Shown: one piece after another, positions 42,581 through 49,909 of the stretch
Position numbering within the stretch: position 1 is the stretch's first letter
How the letters are laid out: the number at the start of each line of letters is the position of its first letter
DNA from: an uncultured Bacilli bacterium
GTDB lineage: Bacteria > Bacillota_I > Bacilli_A > RF39 > UBA660
Length of the DNA stretch: 64,000 nucleotides
Assembly (NCBI GenBank): GCA_934141535.1
Contig: CAKPCH010000001.1
Span: 62,001-126,000 of the forward strand
Direction: 5' to 3'
Notes under the pieces: generated by a model
Told to the model about the DNA's origin: nothing
What the model saw: the letters and a program-made list of their open reading frames with translations, nothing else
Database searches by the model: none
Position numbers and translations under genes: made by a program

Positions 42581-43312
42581 TTATTTAGATATCTTTATCA
42601 TTTCGTCATCTTTACAAATTAAATTAATATTACCATTTTTTATTTTATAGCACTCTCCATATAAATATATATAATTTGAATCTTCTAGTATGTAAGAACC
42701 ATCTGGTATTGCATATATATCTCTATTACAAGATTCTTTAATAATTGCTTCACGTTGAATTTTTTCATTCAAAGTATTAGTATTGTTTAATCTGAAATGT
42801 GGCTCAATATTAATACTAGTTAAACCTAATCCTTGTAAGTTAGAAGAATTAACTAAATCTTCCTTACATTCTGGACTATTAAACACATTTAAAGCGGCAT
42901 TGATTGATCCTGCACTGATGCCAACAATAACACTATTCACTTTTTTTATATGTTCTTTTAATTGAATTTCATTAAAAAATTTGTTTTGTACAAAAGTATC
43001 ACCACCACAAAGAAATATTAAATCACTATTTTTCAAAATATTACACACGTCAATTTTATTTCTATTATCTAAAACCAAATATTCATTGAAATCAATCCCA
43101 GATAAATTTAATGCTTTTTTATCTAAATCTAAAAATAAATCATTTTGTTCATAATTAGTAGGATTACTAGCTATTAAAACAAATTTTTTATTATTTTTTA
43201 TATACTTTTTTAAATTTTCTAAAAATTTGTTTTGCTCGAAAAAATTTGTAGCATACTTTTGACCGTTTTCTTTTTTTACTCCACCAATATTGCTCGTTAA
43301 AAATAGAGTCAT
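42581..43312 (-). CDS. Peptidase S51 family protein (PepE/cyanophycinase-like)
   Basis: A 243-residue Ser peptidase of clan PC. LIFLCGGDTFVQNKF (the GG element), VIVGISAGSINAA (nucleophile Ser in the elbow) and FRLNNTN/AIPDGS strands match S51. Members cut alpha-aspartyl dipeptides or cyanophycin. It starts with GGAGGTTATTTTA upstream of the ATG. It lies between an APH-fold kinase gene and the SpoVD-like PBP, an unexpected position inside a division-gene cluster. Substrate unknown. Confidence 0.82.
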   Translation of the reverse strand: MTLFLTSNIGGVKKENGQKYATNFFEQNKFLENLKKYIKNNKKFVLIASNPTNYEQNDLFLDLDKKALNLSGIDFNEYLVLDNRNKIDVCNILKNSDLIFLCGGDTFVQNKFFNEIQLKEHIKKVNSVIVGISAGSINAALNVFNSPECKEDLVNSSNLQGLGLTSINIEPHFRLNNTNTLNEKIQREAIIKESCNRDIYAIPDGSYILEDSNYIYLYGECYKIKNGNINLICKDDEMIKISK

Positions 43313-43363
43313 TAAAATAACCTCCTATAATAATTAAAATTCACTTATATCCATCATAACAAA

Positions 43364-44293
43364 TTAATTTGTATTTTCTATATGTTCTATTATTTCTTTA
43401 AACTGAGTATCGTAAGGAATTGGAATAGAAATTTTATCTAATACTCTAATTATCATATCATCTAATTCTATAAAAACACATAAATGTTTTATTAATTCAT
43501 CATTAATTGTTGGATCTAATTTTTTATATTCTTCTAATATAGATTGATATTCTTCTTCGTTTTCACAAACTTCCATTCTTAAAAATGCCAAATCCCACTC
43601 TTTTATACCATATCTTGCTCCACCAGGATCTATCACAGCAGATAATGAATATAATCCGTTATTTTCATTAATTAAAATATTATTAGGATTTAAATCATAC
43701 CACACTAATTGAGGGTGCAAATTATTTTCTATTTTTTTTATTTTTTCTATACAGTTTTGTCCTTTTTCAAGCATAATATCTATATATTTCTTATCAATCG
43801 TATTTTTAACGCTATCTTCAAATCTTAATAATTCTGATTTTAAATAATCACAGAATGTTTCATGTTCAAATACTTCGTTATCAGTTATCCAACCATACTT
43901 AGTTTTTACTTTTATATTATGAATATCAAATAAACATTGCGCTAAATCTTTTGATATAGATTTTATAGAAAAGTTTTTATCTTCTTTTCTAATATCTGAA
44001 AGCATTTTGCCTGTTTTATATTCTGTTATTAACCAAGTTTTATCACTTTCAATCCCAAAATTTAAAGCTTTAGGTATAAAACTTGTTTTTACATTAGAAT
44101 GAATTAAATTTGTAATATCATATTTTTTCTTTGCTTGATACATAGAACTTTCTCTATACTCTTGGTAAATTATATCATCTTTACCTGTTAGGTGTTCAGT
44201 TTTACATCTCAAACCGCCAGATAATTCTATTTTTTTATATTCATTGTTATTATGATATGGTTCTTGTGTTACTTCATAATTTAAATTCTTCAT
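43364..44293 (-). CDS. Aminoglycoside-phosphotransferase-fold kinase
   Basis: A 309-residue protein with the APH/choline-kinase fold. The catalytic loop LVWYDLNPNNILIN (Asp and Asn) and the metal-binding AVIDPGGARYGIKEWDL (DxD-like) are clear. The N-lobe is less conserved. It could phosphorylate a small molecule (a sugar, choline, an aminoglycoside or homoserine). Nothing in the sequence identifies the substrate, so I do not call it a resistance gene. The ATG has TGGAGGTATAAA. It lies between the two PBP genes, about 50 bases from the S51 gene, on the same strand. Confidence 0.8.
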   Translation of the reverse strand: MKNLNYEVTQEPYHNNNEYKKIELSGGLRCKTEHLTGKDDIIYQEYRESSMYQAKKKYDITNLIHSNVKTSFIPKALNFGIESDKTWLITEYKTGKMLSDIRKEDKNFSIKSISKDLAQCLFDIHNIKVKTKYGWITDNEVFEHETFCDYLKSELLRFEDSVKNTIDKKYIDIMLEKGQNCIEKIKKIENNLHPQLVWYDLNPNNILINENNGLYSLSAVIDPGGARYGIKEWDLAFLRMEVCENEEEYQSILEEYKKLDPTINDELIKHLCVFIELDDMIIRVLDKISIPIPYDTQFKEIIEHIENTN

Positions 44294-44397
44294 TTTATAC
44301 CTCCATTTTAAATATAAATATTAATTAAATACTATCTTAATTTTTTTTGATTGTCAATATTCTTTTGCTTTCTCTAATTTTTTTATATAAATATGTA

Positions 44398-44430
44398 AAA
44401 TTAAAAGTTGATTAAATCAACTTTTAATTT
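44398..44430 (-). terminator. Strong hairpin after the large PBP gene
   Basis: A 15-base perfect stem (AAATTAAAAGTTGAT with ATCAACTTTTAATTT) with a TAA loop over the PBP stop codon. The tract after it on the minus strand is only moderately T-rich. It likely ends the mraZ-rsmH-ftsL-PBP unit. Confidence 0.7.
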
Positions 44431-46784
44431 GGCTTTATATTTCCTAGTAATATTTCTAAACTAGAATTTTTATCTATATTATTACCTTCAGTTATACTTT
44501 GACTTACCACATAACCATATCCATCAAATGTACAACTAATACCTACAATTTCACAATATTTTGAAACTTCATATTTAGACCAGTTATAAAAATTAGGAAT
44601 TGTTATATTTGTACCATTTGTTAAAAGGAATACTTTATCTCCTACTACTACACTAGTTTTTTGTTTAGGATATTGTTTAATAATTTTATCTCCATCTCCA
44701 ATTAGTACAACATTTATATTATTTTGTTCTAAACTAGATATTACTTCATCTTTATTTTTATTAATATATGAAGATAGAGTAATAGATGTATCTACTTCTT
44801 CTTTAGTAGAACTACTATTCATAGCTTTATACTTAGATATGTTTTTTATTAATTCTTTTAATGGTGTTGATAATACTAAGTTTGAATTACTACTTGGTTG
44901 TTTTGTTGCAGCATATATTATTATTTCTGGATCTTCTTTTGGATACATAAGAGCTACTGATAATATATAATCATTATCTCCTGTTAAATATCTACCATTT
45001 TCAAATATTTGAGCAGTACCTGTTTTACCTATTAAATCAAATCCTTCTAAATAATACCTAGAACCTGTTGGACTATCGGATGCTACTACACTTTCCATTA
45101 GATCTTTAATTTTATCAACTGTTGATGAACTAACAATATTTTCTTTCTTTTTTATTTCTGTTATATTTTCTTCTTTTGTATTTTTATTTACTATTTTACT
45201 TATTATATGAGGTTTTACTAATGTACCGTTATTAGCAATTATAGTGAGTGCTTGAAGTTGTTGTATAGCTGTTGTTGATATTCCTTGACCAAATCCAGCT
45301 GACATTAATTCTATCTCATATTTAAAATCTAATTTACCTTTTTCTTCATTAGATAATTCTATTCCTGTTTTTTTACCAAATCCATATTTTTCTAGACAAC
45401 TTCTCATACTTTTAGAAGATAAATAATCTTTAATTATATTTATAATACCTACATTTGACGAATAAGTAAATCCACTATTATAAGTAAGATAACCCCAACC
45501 ATTTTTATCCCAGTCATGAATTTTAGTACCATCAGAAAATTCATAATTACCACTTAAATATGTTTTTTCTCCATCATAATTACCTGTTTCTATAGCACAC
45601 ATATATGTATATATTTTCATAACACTACCAGGTTCATATGTATAAGATACAAGTGGATTTTGATAACTCATATCACTAGATAAACTATTTGGATTATAAG
45701 ATGGTGTTGTAGCACTTGCTAAAATAGCACCACTTTTAGCATCCATTACTCCTAATATAGTCCATTTTGGATCATAATTATTTTTTATATCTTCAACAGC
45801 ACTTTCAGCAAATCTTTGTATATTAGAATCTATAGTTAAATATATGTCATTACCATCTACTGCTTCTATTCTCTCTTCTTTAGTATCTGGTATTTTATAT
45901 CCATATTTGTCTTGTTGATATTTTATATATCCATCTACACCTTGTAAAATATTTTCAAATTTACTTTCTATTCCAAGTTCTCCTACTATTGTACTATCAA
46001 TTGTATTAACTTTATTTAAACTAGATACATTAATAAATATAGTAGCTAAAGTATCTTCATTTGTTTTTATATATAATAAACTTGTACCTTCTTTTTTGCT
46101 TGTAATTACTTTATCATTTACTTTAACTATTTTATCATCACTTATTGTTATTGTTACATTTGTATAATTATTAAAGAAGTTTTTATAATAGTTATATAAA
46201 TCATATGATTCATTTACTCTTAAATTAATTCTTGTATATTGTTTAGCATACCCTACTATATATGAAGCAAAACTACCATTAGGATAATATCTTTTTACTG
46301 TTTCTGTAAAAGATATACCAGGTAGTCCTAAATCTTCTATAGCTAGTTTTGTAAGCTCAGTTAGATTTCTACCTATATTTCCAAATTCTACTTGTTTAGA
46401 ATTTTTATTTAAACGTTCTAATATATAATCATAATTTTCTTCACCTAAAACAGTTGATAATTTAGATGCAGTATACTCTTTATCTACTACATGTTTTGGA
46501 TCGTTTTCATCTATAGTTCTTGATGAATCTAGATAAGCTATTAAAGTATAAGAAGAAATATTTTGCGCTAAAACGTTACCTAATGCATCATATATTGTTC
46601 CTCTTTGTGCAGTAAGTGTTGATGTTACTGTATTTCTTGTAAGTGCAAATTTTTGTATATTTATACCATATACTTTTTTAGATAAACTTATATAACAAAA
46701 TTGTAAAAATAGAATTGCTATTACGATAAAAAATATTATAAAGCATATTACTGGAGCATTCCATTTTGTATCTTGATTTTTCAT
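44424..46784 (-). CDS. ftsI: Class B penicillin-binding protein, FtsI/PBP2B-like, with Ig-like insertion
   Basis: Septal peptidoglycan transpeptidase, 786 residues. It has a membrane helix (about 11-33), the dimer domain (TAQRGTIYDALGNVLAQN), the transpeptidase motifs SVMK (387-390), SSN in YSSNVGI and KTGT in LIGKTGTAQIF, and two PASTA repeats at the C-terminus. Between YIVGYAKQ (about 174-182) and GELGIESKFENIL (about 268) lies an extra segment of about 80 residues (TITISDDKIVKVNDKVI...FINVS) that follows a BIG2 Ig-like strand pattern and is absent from typical FtsI. The gene is third after mraZ and rsmH, the pbpB position. The ATG has TAGGTGAGTT. Confidence 0.92.
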   Translation of the reverse strand: MKNQDTKWNAPVICFIIFFIVIAILFLQFCYISLSKKVYGINIQKFALTRNTVTSTLTAQRGTIYDALGNVLAQNISSYTLIAYLDSSRTIDENDPKHVVDKEYTASKLSTVLGEENYDYILERLNKNSKQVEFGNIGRNLTELTKLAIEDLGLPGISFTETVKRYYPNGSFASYIVGYAKQYTRINLRVNESYDLYNYYKNFFNNYTNVTITISDDKIVKVNDKVITSKKEGTSLLYIKTNEDTLATIFINVSSLNKVNTIDSTIVGELGIESKFENILQGVDGYIKYQQDKYGYKIPDTKEERIEAVDGNDIYLTIDSNIQRFAESAVEDIKNNYDPKWTILGVMDAKSGAILASATTPSYNPNSLSSDMSYQNPLVSYTYEPGSVMKIYTYMCAIETGNYDGEKTYLSGNYEFSDGTKIHDWDKNGWGYLTYNSGFTYSSNVGIINIIKDYLSSKSMRSCLEKYGFGKKTGIELSNEEKGKLDFKYEIELMSAGFGQGISTTAIQQLQALTIIANNGTLVKPHIISKIVNKNTKEENITEIKKKENIVSSSTVDKIKDLMESVVASDSPTGSRYYLEGFDLIGKTGTAQIFENGRYLTGDNDYILSVALMYPKEDPEIIIYAATKQPSSNSNLVLSTPLKELIKNISKYKAMNSSSTKEEVDTSITLSSYINKNKDEVISSLEQNNINVVLIGDGDKIIKQYPKQKTSVVVGDKVFLLTNGTNITIPNFYNWSKYEVSKYCEIVGISCTFDGYGYVVSQSITEGNNIDKNSSLEILLGNIKPN

Positions 46785-46814
46785 AACTCACCTACCATTA
46801 TATAAATATTATAA

Positions 46815-46841
46815 CATAAAAAATATGCCGAAGCATATTTT
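46815..46841 (-). terminator. Hairpin between ftsL-like gene and PBP
   Basis: AAAATATGC/GCATATTTT stem closed by a TTCG tetraloop on the minus strand, followed by a few T. The stem is very stable, but the T tract is short, so it may attenuate rather than stop transcription into the PBP gene. A TATAAT sits between it and the PBP start. Confidence 0.55.
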
Positions 46842-47130
46842 ATTTTACTACTATTATATTTTCATTATTATATGCAAGGCCCATATCTTTTAAAACCCCG
46901 TTTAATTTTTCGTATGATGTAAGTTCATTAACTTGCATAACTAGGCTTTGATTTTTCTTTTCTTGATTTTCTATTTTATATGAAATTTTTTCTATATCCA
47001 TTTTTAGATTACTGATACTTGCGCTTGAAAAGACTTTTATTACAACAGTTAAAACTACACACATAACGCCTAGTGTATAAAGCATTTTTTCTCCTCTTGT
47101 AAATTTAACTATTTTTTTAGTCTTTCTCAT
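46840..47130 (-). CDS. ftsL: FtsL-like division protein
   Basis: A 96-residue single-pass membrane protein with a basic N-terminus, a membrane helix (TLGVMCVVLTVVIKVF) and an extracytoplasmic coiled coil (SISNLKMDIEKISYKIENQEKKNQSL) leading to YNNENIIVVK, the FtsL layout. The sequence is weakly conserved in the family, so the call rests on length, topology and the slot rsmH-ftsL-PBP. The ATG has TTAGGTGAAATT. Confidence 0.82.
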   Translation of the reverse strand: MRKTKKIVKFTRGEKMLYTLGVMCVVLTVVIKVFSSASISNLKMDIEKISYKIENQEKKNQSLVMQVNELTSYEKLNGVLKDMGLAYNNENIIVVK

Positions 47131-47134
47131 AATT

Positions 47135-48043
47135 TCACCTAATTCTCTCTATTATTCTTAATTTAGCACTCCTAGCTCTATTATTGTTTTCTATTTCTTC
47201 TTTACTAGGATTAATTGTTTTAATAACCTTATATTTTGGTAAATATTCTTCTGGTATAACGGGTAAATGTTTTAATGTAGAATCTACTTCACTAACACTT
47301 TTAAATACTTCTTTACATATTTTATCTTCTAAAGAATGAAATGTTATAACGCATATTCTTCCATTTACATTTAAAAGTTCTAATGATTGTTTTAAACTTT
47401 TTTCAAATACGTTTAATTCATCATTTACTTCAATTCGTATAGCTTGAAATATTTTACGGGCTGGATGTTTTTCACGTCTATATTTTAAAGGAACATTTGC
47501 TTTAATTACTTCTACTAGTTCTAAAGTTGTATTGATTGGTCTTGATTTTATTATTCCTTTTGCAATACTACTAGAATACTTTTCTTCACCATACTTATAA
47601 AATATATTAACTAATTCTTCATAACTATAATTGTTAACTACTTTATAAGCATCTAGTGGATTATTTTGATCCATCCTCATATCTAATCTTGCATCTTGAT
47701 GAAAACTAAAGCCTCTATAATCTTCATCTAATTGTGGACTAGAAACTCCAAGATCATAAAGAATGCCATCTACTTTATATATATTTCTTTTATTTAATTC
47801 TTCAGTTATATTAACAAAATTACTGTTAATAATAGAATAATTAGTACCAATACTACTTAATTTTTTAGAACTACTTTCTATGGCTTCTAAATCTTGATCA
47901 AAGGCGAATAAAAACCCACTTTTTATTCTTTTTAATATCTCACTGCTATGACCTGCATATCCAAGTGTGCAATCAACTATAACACTATTATCTTTTAAGT
48001 TTAGGTTTTCTATACTTTCATTTAATAATACTGATTTATGCAT
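47135..48043 (-). CDS. rsmH: 16S rRNA m4C1402 methyltransferase RsmH (MraW)
   Basis: SAM-dependent N4-methyltransferase of 16S rRNA C1402, 302 residues. It begins MHKSVLLNESIENL (the usual HxxVLL...I), then VDCTLGYAGHS (SAM loop), DLGVSSPQLDEDYRGFSF, DMRMDQNNPLDA, RRVEKHPARKIFQAIRIEVNDEL-type residues (YRREKHPARK here) and GRICVITFHSLEDKICK. It overlaps mraZ by 8 bases and is the standard second dcw gene. Confidence 0.97.
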   Translation of the reverse strand: MHKSVLLNESIENLNLKDNSVIVDCTLGYAGHSSEILKRIKSGFLFAFDQDLEAIESSSKKLSSIGTNYSIINSNFVNITEELNKRNIYKVDGILYDLGVSSPQLDEDYRGFSFHQDARLDMRMDQNNPLDAYKVVNNYSYEELVNIFYKYGEEKYSSSIAKGIIKSRPINTTLELVEVIKANVPLKYRREKHPARKIFQAIRIEVNDELNVFEKSLKQSLELLNVNGRICVITFHSLEDKICKEVFKSVSEVDSTLKHLPVIPEEYLPKYKVIKTINPSKEEIENNNRARSAKLRIIERIR

Positions 48044-48467
48044 TCATACCTCTAAATAAATTATCAGCTATATCTGACATATTTTCTTCATTAGAATTAA
48101 TAAATTCACCCCAACGCTCTTTACTCCATATTTCAAGTCTTTCATCTACACCTATTATAATACAATCTTTTTTTAGGTCCGCAAATTGAATTAATGGATT
48201 AGGAATATTTATTCTTCCTTGCTTATCGTATTCACATACTGTAGCGCCTGATAAAAATATTCTCATAAACTGACGTTTATCTTTGGTGTCTGGTAAATCT
48301 TTATATTTACTTATAATAGTATCCCAAGCATTTTTTGGGTAAAGGAATAAACATCCATCAAGTCCTCTAGTTACGATAAAGTTTTCACCTAAATCATCTC
48401 TAACTTTTGATGGAACAATGATTCTACCTTTTGTATCTATACTATGATGATACTCCCCCATAAACAT
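48036..48467 (-). CDS. mraZ: Transcriptional regulator MraZ
   Basis: AbrB/SpoVT-fold regulator of the division cluster, 143 residues from the ATG at 48467 (MFMGEYHHSIDTKGRIIVPS), after GGGTGATTCTT. Both family repeats are visible: DTKGRIIVPSKVRDDL and CEYDKQGRINIPNPLIQFA. A longer frame to 48512 has no ribosome site. It is the first dcw gene. MraZ normally binds repeats in its own promoter; I could not identify convincing repeats upstream. Confidence 0.95.
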   Translation of the reverse strand: MFMGEYHHSIDTKGRIIVPSKVRDDLGENFIVTRGLDGCLFLYPKNAWDTIISKYKDLPDTKDKRQFMRIFLSGATVCEYDKQGRINIPNPLIQFADLKKDCIIIGVDERLEIWSKERWGEFINSNEENMSDIADNLFRGMNA

Positions 48468-48555
48468 AAGAATCACCCACCTTTTACCACTTTCTTGCAC
48501 CTTGTACCACAATTATATCTTTTTTCTTTATATTTGTAAATACCTTTTTAAAAAA

Positions 48556-48585
48556 AAGTAATAAAAAAAAGCACAATTATGTGCT
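48556..48585 (-). terminator. Rho-independent terminator of the 57-residue gene
   Basis: AGCACA/TGTGCT stem (48570-48585) with a 4-base loop, followed by eight T on the minus strand; it overlaps the small gene's stop and precedes the mraZ promoter region. Confidence 0.8.
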
Positions 48586-48757
48586 ATTTTGACAATGTAA
48601 TTGCTAAAGAATCAGTTGTAAACTCTTTTACCTTATTATTTAAATAAGTTGTCATTAAAAGAACTATTGCTATACCTACTAAAAATATAAATAAATATAC
48701 AAAAGCCAAATCTAAATTCCTAAACAAAATATTTTTCTTTTCTTTTACTTGTTCCAT
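48584..48757 (-). CDS. 57-residue single-pass membrane micro-protein
   Basis: A frame too short for routine gene finding, beginning MEQVKEKKNILFRNLDLA. One membrane helix (FVYLFIFLVGIAIVLLM) follows, then a short outward tail ending ITLSK. The ATG is preceded by GAGAGGGTAAT. A strong terminator overlaps its stop, which supports a real transcription unit. It lies between the yetF-like gene and mraZ, all on the minus strand. I know no family; the position upstream of the division cluster makes a division or wall accessory role possible, but that is only inference. Confidence 0.7.
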   Translation of the reverse strand: MEQVKEKKNILFRNLDLAFVYLFIFLVGIAIVLLMTTYLNNKVKEFTTDSLAITLSK

Positions 48758-48821
48758 ATTACCCTCTCAATATCATATACTATATTTATAATAGCACACT
48801 TCTAACGTTTTTTCAAACATT

Positions 48822-49451
48822 TTATAATAATTCACTTCTAGAAATTACAAATACTTTATTATTAGTATAGAATGCATAAAAAACATCTTCTAATGATAGA
48901 TTTTTATTTTTTAATATATTTAAAATCCAATTATAATCTTTATTAATCTCTTTTAATACTTCATAATCTATTGCTCCATCTAGTATGAGTGGTAATGGAT
49001 AATCTGAATCATCTTTAAATACTGATAGATCTCCATTATTTTCTAATACTGCATATTTAACTTTATCTATACTTTTTACTCCTTGTAGTCTTAATTGTGT
49101 TAATAAATCATCAAGCGAATATCTAAGTTTTGACATTTCTGTAAAATTTAATTTACCATTCTTTATTATTATTGTAGGTTTACCATCTATTAAATCTCTT
49201 ATTCTTTCATTTTTTAGTGTTATATAACTTATTAACATTTGAACTAATACAAGTACAAGTATTGGTACTACAGATATTAATATGTTAGAGTCTTTAGATT
49301 CTATTGAGAGCGCTATTAATTCTGCTATTAATATTGATACAATTAAATCTACTATACTTAATTGCCCTACTTCTTTCTTACCCATTAATCTATATACAAA
49401 TATAACAAAAAAATACATAAATATAGTTTTTAATACTAATATAAGATACAT
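48822..49451 (-). CDS. YetF/DUF421-like membrane protein
   Basis: A 209-residue protein with three membrane helices (about 1-80; FVYRLMGKKEVGQLSIVDLIVSILIAE is the family hallmark) and a cytoplasmic C-terminal domain with GKPTIIIKNGKLN, LTQLRLQGVKSIDKVKYAVLENNG and LPLILDG. It matches the DUF421 family (YetF, YcaP). In Bacillus members are linked to spore germination or stress membranes. The ATG at 49451 has GTAGGTGATATCT; an ATG nine bases earlier overlaps the site. Confidence 0.88.
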   Translation of the reverse strand: MYLILVLKTIFMYFFVIFVYRLMGKKEVGQLSIVDLIVSILIAELIALSIESKDSNILISVVPILVLVLVQMLISYITLKNERIRDLIDGKPTIIIKNGKLNFTEMSKLRYSLDDLLTQLRLQGVKSIDKVKYAVLENNGDLSVFKDDSDYPLPLILDGAIDYEVLKEINKDYNWILNILKNKNLSLEDVFYAFYTNNKVFVISRSELL

Positions 49452-49524
49452 AGATATCACCTACTTTATAATGAACATAAGCATATTTTTTTATACAAAA
49501 GAATAATAATTAATGGGTGATATA

Positions 49525-49893
49525 TTGATATATATTAAAAATTTAGGTATTTCTATCATAAGAACTATTATATCTATTATTTCTTTTACATTTTTTATAA
49601 CTATATTAAGTTACTTTAATATTTTAAATGATAAAATATGTTCTATATTCAAAATATTAATACCTGTTATATCTCTTTTTATAGGTGGATTTTATATGGG
49701 TAAAAAAAGTAGGAATAAAGGATATTTAGAAGGATTAAAATTTGGATTAATTTTTTGTCTTTTATTAATTATTTTTAATTTAATTGTTTTTGGTTTTACT
49801 TTTGAAATTAAATATATTTTATTTTATATAATAATTATAATCTCTTCTACATTAGGAAGTATGATAGGAATAAATAAAGCAAAAAGGAATTAG
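49525..49893 (+). CDS. TIGR04086-like membrane protein
   Basis: A 122-residue protein with four membrane helices (FTFFITILSYF, IFKILIPVISLFIGGFYMG, FGLIFCLLLIIFNLIVFG, YIILFYI-type C-terminal helix) and a KKSRNKGYLEGLKFG loop, the TIGR04086 pattern. The family is often encoded next to yajC-secDF, and here it is convergent with secDF. I start at the TTG at 49525, with GGGTGATATA just before it. The ATG at 49513 has no ribosome site and would include that motif as codons. Function unknown. Confidence 0.78.
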   Translation: MIYIKNLGISIIRTIISIISFTFFITILSYFNILNDKICSIFKILIPVISLFIGGFYMGKKSRNKGYLEGLKFGLIFCLLLIIFNLIVFGFTFEIKYILFYIIIIISSTLGSMIGINKAKRN

Positions 49894-49909
49894 CAATTAA
49901 TTCCTTTTA
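49880..49909. terminator. Bidirectional terminator
   Basis: AAAAGGAATTA/TAATTCCTTTT stem (49882-49892 with 49898-49908), a GCAAT loop and A/T tracts on both sides between the convergent TIGR04086-like gene and secDF. Confidence 0.78.

Noticed and set aside
43364..44293. Aminoglycoside resistance gene
   Set aside because: Only the APH fold is visible; many relatives phosphorylate sugars, choline or amino acids, and there is no resistance context.
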